Shown here: one piece after another, positions 8,373-16,965 of the stretch
Numbering within the stretch: position 1 is the first letter of the stretch
How the letters are laid out: each line of letters starts with the position of its first letter
Assembly: GCA_902574225.1 (NCBI GenBank)
Contig: CACGMO010000002.1
Span: 1-64,000 of the forward strand
Direction of reading: 5' to 3'
From: an uncultured Alphaproteobacteria bacterium
GTDB lineage: Bacteria; Pseudomonadota; Alphaproteobacteria; Rhodobacterales; Rhodobacteraceae
Length of the DNA: 64,000 nucleotides
The notes under the pieces: model-generated
The model's database searches: none
Told to the model about the DNA's origin: nothing
The model's input: only the letters and a program-made list of their open reading frames with translations
Made by a program: the position numbers and the translations under genes

Positions 8373-9680
8373 TTACTTTTTATCTGCAATTTGAAGTGCT
8401 TGATCTATATCCGTTATTATATCATCTATATGTTCAATACCTACTGCCAGCCTGATATATCCTGGAGTAACGCCTGCTTTAAATTGATCTTGCAGAGATA
8501 GTTGGGAATGGGTGGTTGATGAAGGGTGAATAGCTAATGTTCGTGTGTCACCAATATTAGCAACATGATAAACCATCTTAAGATTATCAATAAATTCCTT
8601 ACCCGCGTCGGCACCTCCACGTAAAACCATTCCAACAATAGGGCCATAACCAGTTTTCAGATACTTATCAGCAGTTGTCTTATCTTTACCTTCAAAAAGA
8701 GATGGATAAATGACTTGTTGCACTGCTTTGTGCTTCAAAAGATAGTTAGCCAACTTTTCTGCATTTTCCTGATGTGCTTTAAAACGTAATGGGAGTGTCT
8801 CAAGTCCTTGAATTATATTAAATGAGTTCATTGGAGATACTGCTGAACCTAGGTCCCGTAACAGAACCACTCTGGCTCTGACAGCGAAAGCGATGGGCGC
8901 ACCTAATGCTTCAGGCACCAATTGTCCCCAAACAGCTCCATGATAGCTTTCATCTGGTTGGTTAAATAATGGCTGCCTTCTGGGATTTGCCGTCCAGTCA
9001 AAGTTCCCGCTATCAACTATAATTCCGCCTATAGAATTACCATGCCCACCTATATACTTTGTGAGTGAATGTATGACAATTGCTGCACCATGTTCGATTG
9101 GCCGACACGTTAGTGGAGAAACCGTATTATCTATAATTAAAGGTATGCCCAATTCTCTACCTATACTAGCAACTTCTTCAATTGGAAAAACTTTCAGTTT
9201 AGGATTTGGAACTGTTTCTCCAAAAAAAGCTCTAGTTTTTTCATCTACAAGCTCCCCAAATGTTTCAGGTTTTTCGGGATCGGCAAAGCGAACCTCAATG
9301 CCGAACTGCTTAAAAGTGTTAACAAATAAGTTCCAAGTTCCACCATAGAGGTGAGGAGAAGAAACAATATTATCTCCTGCACTGCATAAATTTTGAATTG
9401 CTAAAGCAGTTGCTGAAGAACCTGAGGATAGAGCAAGTGCTGCAGCTCCCCCTTCTATCGAAGCAACTCTTTCTTCAAGAACTGCGTTTGTTGGATTCAT
9501 TATACGCGTATAGATATTGCCCAGTTCTTTTAGAGCAAACAGATTAGCTGCATGTTCTGTATTGTTGAATTGATAGCTAGTTGTTTGATATATAGGAACA
9601 GCTACAGCATTTGTGTTAGAATCGCTCCTATATTGTCCACCGTGTAGAACCAAAGTTTCGGCATTTGTATAATCAGACAT
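8373..9680 (-). CDS. metY: O-acetylhomoserine sulfhydrylase / aminocarboxypropyltransferase
   Basis: 435-residue Cys/Met-metabolism PLP enzyme. The N-terminal ETLVLHGGQ and the YTRIMNPT loop are typical of the O-acetylhomoserine branch. The PLP lysine is K208 in HSLTKYIGGHG. It makes homocysteine from O-acetylhomoserine and sulfide (direct sulfhydrylation) in the cytoplasm. The 435-residue length, longer than MetB/MetC (about 390), fits MetY. A GGGGTGA ribosome binding site precedes the ATG. The Lrp-family gene at 9817 is divergent and is the likely regulator. I looked for a SAM-II type riboswitch in the leader and did not find one. Confidence 0.93.
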   Translation of the reverse strand: MSDYTNAETLVLHGGQYRSDSNTNAVAVPIYQTTSYQFNNTEHAANLFALKELGNIYTRIMNPTNAVLEERVASIEGGAAALALSSGSSATALAIQNLCSAGDNIVSSPHLYGGTWNLFVNTFKQFGIEVRFADPEKPETFGELVDEKTRAFFGETVPNPKLKVFPIEEVASIGRELGIPLIIDNTVSPLTCRPIEHGAAIVIHSLTKYIGGHGNSIGGIIVDSGNFDWTANPRRQPLFNQPDESYHGAVWGQLVPEALGAPIAFAVRARVVLLRDLGSAVSPMNSFNIIQGLETLPLRFKAHQENAEKLANYLLKHKAVQQVIYPSLFEGKDKTTADKYLKTGYGPIVGMVLRGGADAGKEFIDNLKMVYHVANIGDTRTLAIHPSSTTHSQLSLQDQFKAGVTPGYIRLAVGIEHIDDIITDIDQALQIADKK

Positions 9681-9734
9681 ATTTCACCCCGCTAGATTTT
9701 TCTGGACAATAAGAAAAATTTTCTTAAATATGAA

Positions 9735-9744
9735 CAAATATTTG
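9735..9744. promoter_or_regulatory. 10-bp palindrome in the metY/lrp intergenic region
   Basis: CAAATATTTG is a perfect palindrome 55 bp upstream of the metY start. With the Lrp-like site at 9782 it could form part of a multi-site regulator-binding region. It is short and in AT-rich DNA, so chance is a fair alternative. Confidence 0.2.
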
Positions 9745-9781
9745 CAAAAAACTCTAATTTATTTTATTTTTGCCTATTATT

Positions 9782-9796
9782 TAGAAAATATTTCTA
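9782..9796. promoter_or_regulatory. Candidate Lrp-family operator between metY and its divergent regulator
   Basis: TAGAAA-ATA-TTTCTA matches 14 of 15 positions of the E. coli Lrp consensus YAGHAWATTWTDCTR as I recall it. It lies 20 bp before the ATG of the Lrp-family gene, in the 136-bp region shared with metY. This suggests autoregulation and control of metY. The match is seen in sequence; binding is inferred. Confidence 0.5.
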
Positions 9797-9816
9797 TTAT
9801 TTGGAATAAAAGAAGA

Positions 9817-10269
9817 ATGGATGACATTGATAGAAAACTTTTAACCCTACTGCAAGTAAATGCAGATCTACCTTTATCCGAAATCGCAAAGAGAGTAGGT
9901 ATTTCATCAACTCCTTGCTGGAATCGGATCAAAAAGCTGGAAGAACAGGGTGTAATTAAATACAAAGTATCACTTGTTGACCAAGAAAAGGTAGGTTACG
10001 CTGTCACGGTTTTTCTCTCTATCTCAGTGAGTAACCATAACTCAGATTGGTATGCCGAGTTCGAGAAAGTTGTGATGCGTTACAACAACATTTTAGAAGT
10101 ACATCGGTTGACTGGATCGAGCGCAGACTACTTGTTAAAAATCATTGCAAAGAGTATTGAGGAATATGACGCCTTTCAGCAGCAATTAATATCGGAGATC
10201 CAATTTACTGGTATGTCCTCAAGCATATCTTTGAAAGAGGTAAAAAATAGTAAGCAGATACCAGTATAA
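9817..10269 (+). CDS. Lrp/AsnC family transcriptional regulator
   Basis: 150 residues from the ATG at 9817, the usual Lrp length. A longer frame from 9730 adds 29 hydrophobic residues with no family match, and an AAGAAG ribosome binding site sits just before 9817. The N-terminus DDIDRKLLTLLQ leads into a helix-turn-helix (SEIAKRVGISSTPCWNRIKKLE, about residues 18-40), followed by the RAM/ligand domain with the effector-loop motif HRLTGSSADYLLK. It should bind an amino acid and control the divergent metY gene. Two candidate palindromic sites lie in the shared region. Confidence 0.92.
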   Translation: MDDIDRKLLTLLQVNADLPLSEIAKRVGISSTPCWNRIKKLEEQGVIKYKVSLVDQEKVGYAVTVFLSISVSNHNSDWYAEFEKVVMRYNNILEVHRLTGSSADYLLKIIAKSIEEYDAFQQQLISEIQFTGMSSSISLKEVKNSKQIPV

Positions 10270-10275
10270 CATGTG

Positions 10276-12729
10276 CTATGATCTCATTCTCGATCCGTCA
10301 GGATCCCAAGGACTATTACCAAGCACCACACAACTCTTCTCTTTTCCTACTATATGGGTTTTAAGTTCTATGCCTGGTTTGGAAAACTCGGGTTCAACAA
10401 AAGCCATTGCTAATGATTTATCAACTTTATAGCCGTACCCACCTGATGTTGTCATGCCAATTCGTTTATTATTTTTAGACCATATAGGTTCATATCCATT
10501 TGCCTCCATCTCTGCATCTTTAATTTCTAAAGTAATTAAAGTTTTTTGGAGTGCTTTTTTCCCTTCCAATAATTCTTTTAAAGCCGGTGTCTTCCCTACA
10601 AACTCCACATTTTTGCCTCTGGATATCCATCGATTTAGTCCTGTTTCGCCTGGTGTGTAGGCTTGCATGAATTCGCTATTCCAAATGCCAAAACTTTTTT
10701 CTAGCCTTAGAGTGTTAAGAGCATAATAGCCATATTCTTGGACACCAAGGTCATTTCCTTTTGAAATAAGTAATTCTCGTAGAGCGTTCAATTCTAAAGC
10801 ATGACAATTTATCTCGTAACCAAGTTCACCTGCAACTGACAATCGTGCGATTTTTGTCTTAATTAGTCCAATGTCGATTTCATTACATGACATGAACTTT
10901 AAATTCTCGTTTGATACGTCGAAGTTTGTTAATCTTTCAAGCAATTTTCTAGAATTTGGACCTGAAATTGCGTAGCCGCCAATATTATCACTTATATCTA
11001 CAAGTGAAACCTCACCATCTGAGTGAATACTTTTTGTTCCACCTGGTAAATGATCATGAAACCATCTCAAATGCCACTCTCTTAGATAATAGCTTCCCAT
11101 AATCCAAAAAACATTATTTCCCCAGTTGAAGCATGTTAGATCTCCCTTTAATCTTCCATCGTGCCCTAACATTACCGCAAGCTTGACTTTATTGTTGCTC
11201 GGTATATCAGTAGCTAATAATTGATTGAGCCACATCTCAGCACCTGGTCCCTTAATTTCAAATCGACTAAACCCAGAACTATCTAATATCCCAGCATTTT
11301 CTCTCACATTAAGGTGTTCTTTTTTTACAATTTCAAAAGCATTTGATCGTTTTAAACTTGGTGTTTCTTTGAAATTTTTTGGTCCAAACAATAATGGTAT
11401 CTCGAGGCCCCAACTGTTACCAAATATTGCCCCATTATTTTTTTGAACTTCCCAAACGGATGTTCTTTTTAGATCTCTGCCTGCTGGCAGCTGCTCATTA
11501 GGGTAGCTCATAACAAACCGCCTGCTGTAGAATTGACCTGTTGTTTGTTTTATATACTCTCTATTGGAAGCAAAATCACCATAACGAGCAATGTCCATCG
11601 ACCATGGATCAGCTTCGGTTTCTCCAAAGATCATCCACTCAGCTAGTGTTTTTCCAACGCCACCTCCCTGAAGAAAGCCTGCCATGACACCACAAGCAAG
11701 CCAGTAGTTTTTCACTCCTCTCACGGGTCCTACAAGAGGGTTCCCATCTGGAGAAAAAGTGAACGCTCCATTTACCCAATTTTTTATCCCAACATTTTTT
11801 AGGTCTGGATACCTTTCAAAAGAGAGAGCCAATTCATTTTCTATTCGATCAAAGTCTTCTTTAAATAACTCCATCCCAAAATCCCAAGGCGCTCCATCAA
11901 TAGCCCAATGCTCGTGATCAATTTCATAAATTCCAACTAAAATACCTTTGTCCCACTGTCTCATATACGTAAAACCCTCAAGGTCTACAGTCATAGGGAC
12001 TTCGAAATCCATTGCTTCAATTGTAGGAATACTTTCCGTTACCAAGTAATGATGTTTTAAAGGAGAAATAGGCAAATTCAATCCTGCCATCTTTCCTACT
12101 TGCTTTGCCCAAAGCCCACCTGCATTCACGACATGCTCAGCAACTATCATTCCTTTTTCGGTGTGTACTTCCCAACAACCGTCAACTCTCTGTTTTAATT
12201 CATTTACCTTATTATTCTCAATTACTTCAGCTCCATATTTTTTTGCAGCTTTGGCATATGCCCAAACAGTGCCTGTTGTATCAACATAGCCCTCTCTATC
12301 AGCCCACAGCCCACCCAAGACTCCTTTAATATCCATTATCGGACATTTGTTTTTTATCTCCTCTGGAGTCATAAGATAAACGTCTTCTATGCCTATAGTT
12401 TGATATGTTCTATATGCTGATTGAAGCCATTCCCACCGATCAGGAGTGCTCGCAATTGTTATACCTCCAGTCATATGCAATCCAATGTCCTGACCGCTTT
12501 CTTCTTGAATTTTTGAAAGTAAATCTAGGGTATATCCCTGCAAAGCTGACATGTTTGGGTCAGCATTCAGTGCGTGTACCCCCCCGGCAGCATGCCAACT
12601 AGAACCTGCAGCTAAAACGGATCTCTCTAGAACAACAGAATCAGTCCAACCATTTTTCGCTAGGTGATATAGAACAGAAACGCCAACAACGCCGCCGCCA
12701 ATTATAACGACTTGATACCTATCTTTCAT
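10276..12729 (-). CDS. Dimethylglycine/sarcosine dehydrogenase-like FAD enzyme with GcvT domain
   Basis: 817 residues from the ATG at 12729, which has a strong GGGGGGAAG ribosome binding site 4-5 bp upstream; an in-frame ATG at 12765 is less likely. Residues 11-16 (GGGVVG) bind FAD, and H46 in GSSWHAAGG is the position of the covalent FAD histidine in dimethylglycine dehydrogenase. From about residue 430 a GcvT-type tetrahydrofolate-binding domain follows (FEIKGPGAEMWLNQLLATDIP to the typical PWDPDGSRMR end). It would oxidatively demethylate dimethylglycine or sarcosine and pass the one-carbon unit to tetrahydrofolate. It is the last gene of the leftward operon with the CaiD-like hydratase. 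Confidence 0.9.
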   Translation of the reverse strand: MKDRYQVVIIGGGVVGVSVLYHLAKNGWTDSVVLERSVLAAGSSWHAAGGVHALNADPNMSALQGYTLDLLSKIQEESGQDIGLHMTGGITIASTPDRWEWLQSAYRTYQTIGIEDVYLMTPEEIKNKCPIMDIKGVLGGLWADREGYVDTTGTVWAYAKAAKKYGAEVIENNKVNELKQRVDGCWEVHTEKGMIVAEHVVNAGGLWAKQVGKMAGLNLPISPLKHHYLVTESIPTIEAMDFEVPMTVDLEGFTYMRQWDKGILVGIYEIDHEHWAIDGAPWDFGMELFKEDFDRIENELALSFERYPDLKNVGIKNWVNGAFTFSPDGNPLVGPVRGVKNYWLACGVMAGFLQGGGVGKTLAEWMIFGETEADPWSMDIARYGDFASNREYIKQTTGQFYSRRFVMSYPNEQLPAGRDLKRTSVWEVQKNNGAIFGNSWGLEIPLLFGPKNFKETPSLKRSNAFEIVKKEHLNVRENAGILDSSGFSRFEIKGPGAEMWLNQLLATDIPSNNKVKLAVMLGHDGRLKGDLTCFNWGNNVFWIMGSYYLREWHLRWFHDHLPGGTKSIHSDGEVSLVDISDNIGGYAISGPNSRKLLERLTNFDVSNENLKFMSCNEIDIGLIKTKIARLSVAGELGYEINCHALELNALRELLISKGNDLGVQEYGYYALNTLRLEKSFGIWNSEFMQAYTPGETGLNRWISRGKNVEFVGKTPALKELLEGKKALQKTLITLEIKDAEMEANGYEPIWSKNNKRIGMTTSGGYGYKVDKSLAMAFVEPEFSKPGIELKTHIVGKEKSCVVLGNSPWDPDGSRMRS

Positions 12730-12794
12730 ACTTCCCCCCTTTTTAGAATAAATATTCTTCTCCAATTGCCACTACTTAAGTTGAAACTAATAAA

Positions 12795-13586
12795 TTATTT
12801 TCCTTTCCACTTTGGATCTCGTTTTTCAGCAAATGCTTTTGCACCCTCAATTTGATCCTCACTCGAATATAAATGATCAACAGTTTTAAATTGCCTCTTG
12901 GTTATTCTGTTTAAGGCATCTTGAAATTTTAAATCCTCTGCTTCACGCACAATTTCTTTTATGGCTGCATAAACTAGAGGTGGTCCACTTGCTAAAATCT
13001 CGGCCAAGTTCCATGCTTTTTTTCTAAGCTGATCAAATTTAACTATTTCTTTTATTAATCCATACGACATTGCCTCTTGGGCATTAAACCATCGCCCTGT
13101 CAACAAAAGGTCCATAGCAACATGATAAGGTATTCTTTTTGGAAGCTTTATAGAGGCTGCATCAGCAACAGTTCCTGAACGAATTTCGGGTAATGCAAAC
13201 GTAGCATTTTCTGAGCAGATAATTAAGTCACAAGACAAAGCTATCTCTAATCCACCACCACAGCAAATACCATTTACCGCGCAAATTACCGGCTTATTGA
13301 GGTTCCCAAGTTCTTGAAGTCCTCCAAAACCTCCGATGCCATAATCGCCATCCACAGCATCTCCATCAGCTGCTGCTTTTAAGTCCCAACCTGCAGTGAA
13401 AAATTTCTCGCCCTCAGCTCTTAAAATAGCTACGCGTAGGTTTGAATTATCTCTGAATTCCATGAAGATTTCACCCATCCTTTGGCTGGTAAGCAGATCG
13501 ATGGCATTTGCCTTAGGGCGGTCGAGTGTGACCTCAAGAATTGCTCCCTTGATTTTTGTTTTTAATTCATTCGTCTTTATTGCCAT
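12795..13586 (-). CDS. caiD: Enoyl-CoA hydratase family protein, carnitinyl-CoA dehydratase (CaiD)-like
   Basis: 263 residues. Several stretches match E. coli CaiD as I remember it: LDRPKANAID, EKFFTAGWDLKAAA, the GGFGGLQE loop, and a C-terminal SEDQIEGAKAFAEKRDPKWKG almost the same as in CaiD. The two catalytic glutamates are E114 (GGGLEIALSCD) and E134 (FALPE). It would interconvert crotonobetainyl-CoA and carnitinyl-CoA. It lies between a CoA ligase and a dimethylglycine-dehydrogenase-like gene, with an acyl-CoA dehydrogenase first in the operon, which fits betaine-type acids as substrates. Family call is firm; carnitine specificity is likely but inferred. Confidence 0.85.
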   Translation of the reverse strand: MAIKTNELKTKIKGAILEVTLDRPKANAIDLLTSQRMGEIFMEFRDNSNLRVAILRAEGEKFFTAGWDLKAAADGDAVDGDYGIGGFGGLQELGNLNKPVICAVNGICCGGGLEIALSCDLIICSENATFALPEIRSGTVADAASIKLPKRIPYHVAMDLLLTGRWFNAQEAMSYGLIKEIVKFDQLRKKAWNLAEILASGPPLVYAAIKEIVREAEDLKFQDALNRITKRQFKTVDHLYSSEDQIEGAKAFAEKRDPKWKGK

Positions 13587-13597
13587 TTTACTACTGT

Positions 13598-15658
13598 TTA
13601 ATAATTTTCTCTTATAAGTGCATCAGCTGCAACAACTTGATTTGATTTTACTAAAAGAGGGTTTATCTCCAATTCAACTAATTTAGCTCTTTCTTTTAAA
13701 GCATAACGTTGCAGTGAAAAGATTGCCAAAATTATCTTGTCGATATTAGCAGCTTTTTTATTTCTGTACCCATTTAATAAAGGCCATATTTTTAATTTTT
13801 CTAATGCTCTTGCTATCTCAGTCTTATTACAGGGCATACACAAAGTGACGGAGTCTTTTCGCAACTCTGATAAAACTCCACCCTCTGCTATAGTTATCAT
13901 AAAGCCATGTTGTGGATCTCTTACAATTCCAACTAAAAGCTCAACTAAACAATTATCTATTTGGCGCTCTATTAGAAATTCTTTTGACCTAGTTAATTTT
14001 TTCATATTGTTGAATTTATTAAGAAGTTCATTTTCATTATCTATCCCAAGAACTACTCCTGAAACATCCGTCTTGTGATTAATACCTATGGCTTTTAAAC
14101 AAACAGTATTTTTAATAGTTCTAAATTTATTTAAGAGAGAATTTTTATCTTTAATTATAAAACCTTTCGGAACATTAATGCCTATACCACTTAAAACTTT
14201 TTTTGATTGATACTCATCTAGCACCCGAGATTTTTCATTTGGCCAGCGTTCCCATATAATAGATGGCGTACTCTTTACTTTCCAATGTTTACTCACATTT
14301 TGTAATGCCTTTAGAGCGGCAAGACTATTTTCTAACCCAGTCAGTGGAATTATTGAATGCCTTATTAAATCCTTTGCAAACTTTTCCGGCATATTTTCTT
14401 CAAGTGACGTTATTAGCCCGACTGGGCATTTTGCATTTTTTTTAGCTTCTTTAAGCGCTGCAATTGCTGGATACCAGGCATCTGAGGAACAGCGACCTTG
14501 TTTAGGCAGATCCATAATTATAAATAAAAAATCATATGTTTCTCCCATCATACTTTTAAATGCCACAGTCAGCTTGGCTTGGTCATTCCAAACATATGTT
14601 TGATAATCTAATGGATTAGATAAATGAACTAAATCACCTAACGCGGATTTGAGTTTTCTTTTTTGTTTAGAGCTAAGTTTTGGAAATGTAAAATGTAATG
14701 GTTCAGCTAAATCAGCAATTAGGCTTGCCTCTCCACCAGAGCAGGACAGTGAGGCAATTTTATTCCCGCTTATCGGTTGATGAACATGTAAAATCATTAA
14801 TGTATTTAAAAGGCTCTCAAGACCATCAACAGTTGCAATACCTAATTTATTGAGCAGAGCTATCGCTCCTTGATAATTTCCTGCCATTGTGGCAGTGTGA
14901 GAAACAGTAGCATTTTCTGCTAACTTCGATTTACCTACCTTTAAAGCTACTATTCCTTTTTTTAAAGTTTTAGCTTCTCTTGCCAACTTTTCAAAATCTT
15001 TGGGATTTATTATCCCCTCGATATGCAGGCCAACAGCAGTTACTCTTGAGTCTTTTAATAATTCCAAAGCTATTTGAGCTTGATTAAGTTGACCCTGATT
15101 GCCAACCGTTATCACATAAGCAATAGGAAGGCCTCTGCACTGCATAGTCAAATTAATTGCAATATTGGAACTTTGAGTCAGTATAGCGACTCCTTTATTG
15201 ACCTGTTCTCCACCATGCTGGTCAGGCCAGATAAGTGCATTGTCTAAATAATTTATGAAACCATAACAGTTTGGACCTAATATGGGCATTTGGCTGGCTG
15301 CTTTAACAATTTTATCCTGTAGTGTCTTACCTTCTTCTGATTTATCATCAACCGATGTTTCGGAAAACCCCGAAGCGAAACATACAACTCCTCCTGCATC
15401 TATCACGGATAGCTCTTCGATAATTGAAACAGTTTTTTCTCTATTAACCCCTACAAAAACGGCATCTGGAGATGATGGCAGGTCAAAAGTTGTTCTATAA
15501 CACTTGACTCCCCCTATAGTTTTTTTTGTGGGGTGAACAGCCCAGATCTCACCTAAAAATGAATTCTTTTTTAGTTCTTTTACAACATTTTTAGACCAAC
15601 TTCCTCCATAAACGGCGATAGTTTTTGGTCTTAAAAGTCTATTTAACGACCTAACCAA
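13598..15658 (-). CDS. ADP-forming acyl-CoA synthetase (acetate-CoA ligase-like)
   Basis: About 686 residues from a TTG at 15658; an ATG at 15730 is possible but would overlap the upstream gene by 70 bp, and the TTG gives the standard family N-terminus (LNRLLRPKTIAVYGGSW). Domains in order: CoA-binding Rossmann domain (about 1-130), succinyl-CoA-ligase-like domains with the phospho-histidine in VSHTATMAG, then a C-terminal ATP-grasp domain (about 470-680). It makes acyl-CoA from a free acid, CoA and ATP with release of ADP and phosphate. In this operon it is the natural enzyme to charge carnitine or gamma-butyrobetaine, replacing CaiB/CaiC. Substrate is inferred from context. Confidence 0.87.
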   Translation of the reverse strand: MVRSLNRLLRPKTIAVYGGSWSKNVVKELKKNSFLGEIWAVHPTKKTIGGVKCYRTTFDLPSSPDAVFVGVNREKTVSIIEELSVIDAGGVVCFASGFSETSVDDKSEEGKTLQDKIVKAASQMPILGPNCYGFINYLDNALIWPDQHGGEQVNKGVAILTQSSNIAINLTMQCRGLPIAYVITVGNQGQLNQAQIALELLKDSRVTAVGLHIEGIINPKDFEKLAREAKTLKKGIVALKVGKSKLAENATVSHTATMAGNYQGAIALLNKLGIATVDGLESLLNTLMILHVHQPISGNKIASLSCSGGEASLIADLAEPLHFTFPKLSSKQKRKLKSALGDLVHLSNPLDYQTYVWNDQAKLTVAFKSMMGETYDFLFIIMDLPKQGRCSSDAWYPAIAALKEAKKNAKCPVGLITSLEENMPEKFAKDLIRHSIIPLTGLENSLAALKALQNVSKHWKVKSTPSIIWERWPNEKSRVLDEYQSKKVLSGIGINVPKGFIIKDKNSLLNKFRTIKNTVCLKAIGINHKTDVSGVVLGIDNENELLNKFNNMKKLTRSKEFLIERQIDNCLVELLVGIVRDPQHGFMITIAEGGVLSELRKDSVTLCMPCNKTEIARALEKLKIWPLLNGYRNKKAANIDKIILAIFSLQRYALKERAKLVELEINPLLVKSNQVVAADALIRENY

Positions 15659-15660
15659 TT

Positions 15661-16821
15661 TTATCCGCCCAAAGGTCTCAGAAGTTCCCGACTGATTATA
15701 TGTCTTTGGATTTCTGATGTTCCATCCCAAATTCTTTCAATTCGTGCGTCTCTCCAAAAACGCTCAAAAGGAAGGTCATCCATCAATCCCATCCCACCAT
15801 GTAGTTGAATACAAGTATCTGTTACTCTAGCTAGCATTTCTGTTGCATATAGCTTTGCTGATGCAATCTCTCTGTTTGCTGGAATTTTATTATCCAATTT
15901 TGATGCAGCAGATAGTGTAAGAAGGTCTGCAGCATCGATTTCAGTAATCATATCTGCGAGCTGAAAACTTACTCCTTGGAACTGACTTATTTTTTTTCCA
16001 AACTGCTTTCTCTCAGTGGTAAAGGGAAGTGTCAATTCGAAAGCTCTTCTTGCTCTACCTACTGATGTCGCGGCAACAGTTAATCGTGTCGCGTAGAGCC
16101 ATTCATTAGCAATATCAAAACCTCTATGGACTTCTCCCAAAACTTGATCATCGGAAAGTCGACATTCGTCAAACCTTAAAATACAATTTTTGTATCCTCT
16201 ATGCGATACAGAGTTGTATCCACCACATATTTCAAATCCTGGCGTACCTCTATCCACAAGAAAACAGGAGATTTTTTTCTTTTTACCTTTTTCTGTTTCC
16301 TCTTCCCCAGTTGCAATAAAAACAATAACAAAGTCAGCTATGTCGGCATGACTTATAAAGTGTTTGGTTCCATTTACAATCCAGTCGCCACCCTTTCTTT
16401 GCCCAGTGCATTCCATCCCTCTAACATCGGAACCGGCACCTGGCTCTGTCATTGCTAGTGCATCAAACTTTTCACCTTTGATTGCGGGGATAAGATACTT
16501 ATCCTTTTGTAGATCATTGCAAGCCATAAGGATACCAGACGGCCTACCAAAAAAAACCGTTAAGGCATTCGAACCTCTACCGAGTTCTCTCTCTAAAAGC
16601 GTAAACTCTAAATGATTCATTCCACCGCCCCCTAGTTCCTCCGAGAAGTTAGCGGCAAAAAAGCCTATTTCTTTACATTTCCTTGCAATTTCTGCTCCTA
16701 TTTCTCTCGGAACTTCCCCAGTTTTTTCAACAATTTTTTCGTGAGGATAGATCTCTTTTTCCAGAAAATCTCTGGTTGTATCAACTATCATAGATTGCTC
16801 GTCAGTTAATTCTAAATACAC
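15661..16821 (-). CDS. Acyl-CoA dehydrogenase (Asp at the usual catalytic Glu position)
   Basis: 386-residue FAD enzyme with the full acyl-CoA dehydrogenase pattern: ALAMTEPGAGSDVRG substrate/FAD loop, RKQFGKKISQFQGV, IQLHGGMG and FWRDARIERIWDGTSEIQR. In most family members the last motif has catalytic Glu (IYEGTSxI); here it is Asp in WDGTSEI. First gene of the leftward operon with the CoA ligase, CaiD-like hydratase and dimethylglycine-dehydrogenase-like gene. A plausible role is oxidation of gamma-butyrobetainyl-CoA to crotonobetainyl-CoA, like CaiA. It is divergent from the amidase gene across 144 bp. Confidence 0.9.
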   Translation of the reverse strand: MYLELTDEQSMIVDTTRDFLEKEIYPHEKIVEKTGEVPREIGAEIARKCKEIGFFAANFSEELGGGGMNHLEFTLLERELGRGSNALTVFFGRPSGILMACNDLQKDKYLIPAIKGEKFDALAMTEPGAGSDVRGMECTGQRKGGDWIVNGTKHFISHADIADFVIVFIATGEEETEKGKKKKISCFLVDRGTPGFEICGGYNSVSHRGYKNCILRFDECRLSDDQVLGEVHRGFDIANEWLYATRLTVAATSVGRARRAFELTLPFTTERKQFGKKISQFQGVSFQLADMITEIDAADLLTLSAASKLDNKIPANREIASAKLYATEMLARVTDTCIQLHGGMGLMDDLPFERFWRDARIERIWDGTSEIQRHIISRELLRPLGG

Positions 16822-16913
16822 TGCTCTACCGATCCTATAACTTGTAAAAATAATAAAGTTAGTTTAATCCTAATCCTAAATTTGATAAAAAACAAAATCA
16901 AAAGTAACAGAAA

Positions 16914-16932
16914 TTAGAAATTACAATTCTAA
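16914..16932. promoter_or_regulatory. Imperfect inverted repeat in the amidase/acyl-CoA dehydrogenase divergent promoter region
   Basis: TTAGAA...TTCTAA arms of 6 bp surround a 7-bp centre, in the region that must carry promoters for both the leftward carnitine-type operon and the amidase. It resembles the arms of the Lrp-like site at 9782 but with wider spacing. Candidate operator only. Confidence 0.28.
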
Positions 16933-16965
16933 AAGTAACTCAACTTAGGCTCTCATAAAAGTATT

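Noticed and set aside
9681-9816. SAM-II type riboswitch upstream of metY
   Set aside because: The leader has no pseudoknot-like core or conserved bases of that riboswitch; only short palindromes that fit a protein operator are seen.
9730-9816. Longer Lrp-family protein starting at 9730
   Set aside because: The added 29 residues do not fit the family, and the ATG at 9817 has a good ribosome binding site and gives the normal length.
13598-15730. ATG at 15730 as the start of the CoA ligase
   Set aside because: It would overlap the acyl-CoA dehydrogenase by 70 bp and adds 24 residues with no family match; the TTG at 15658 gives the usual family start. I keep it as a possibility only.
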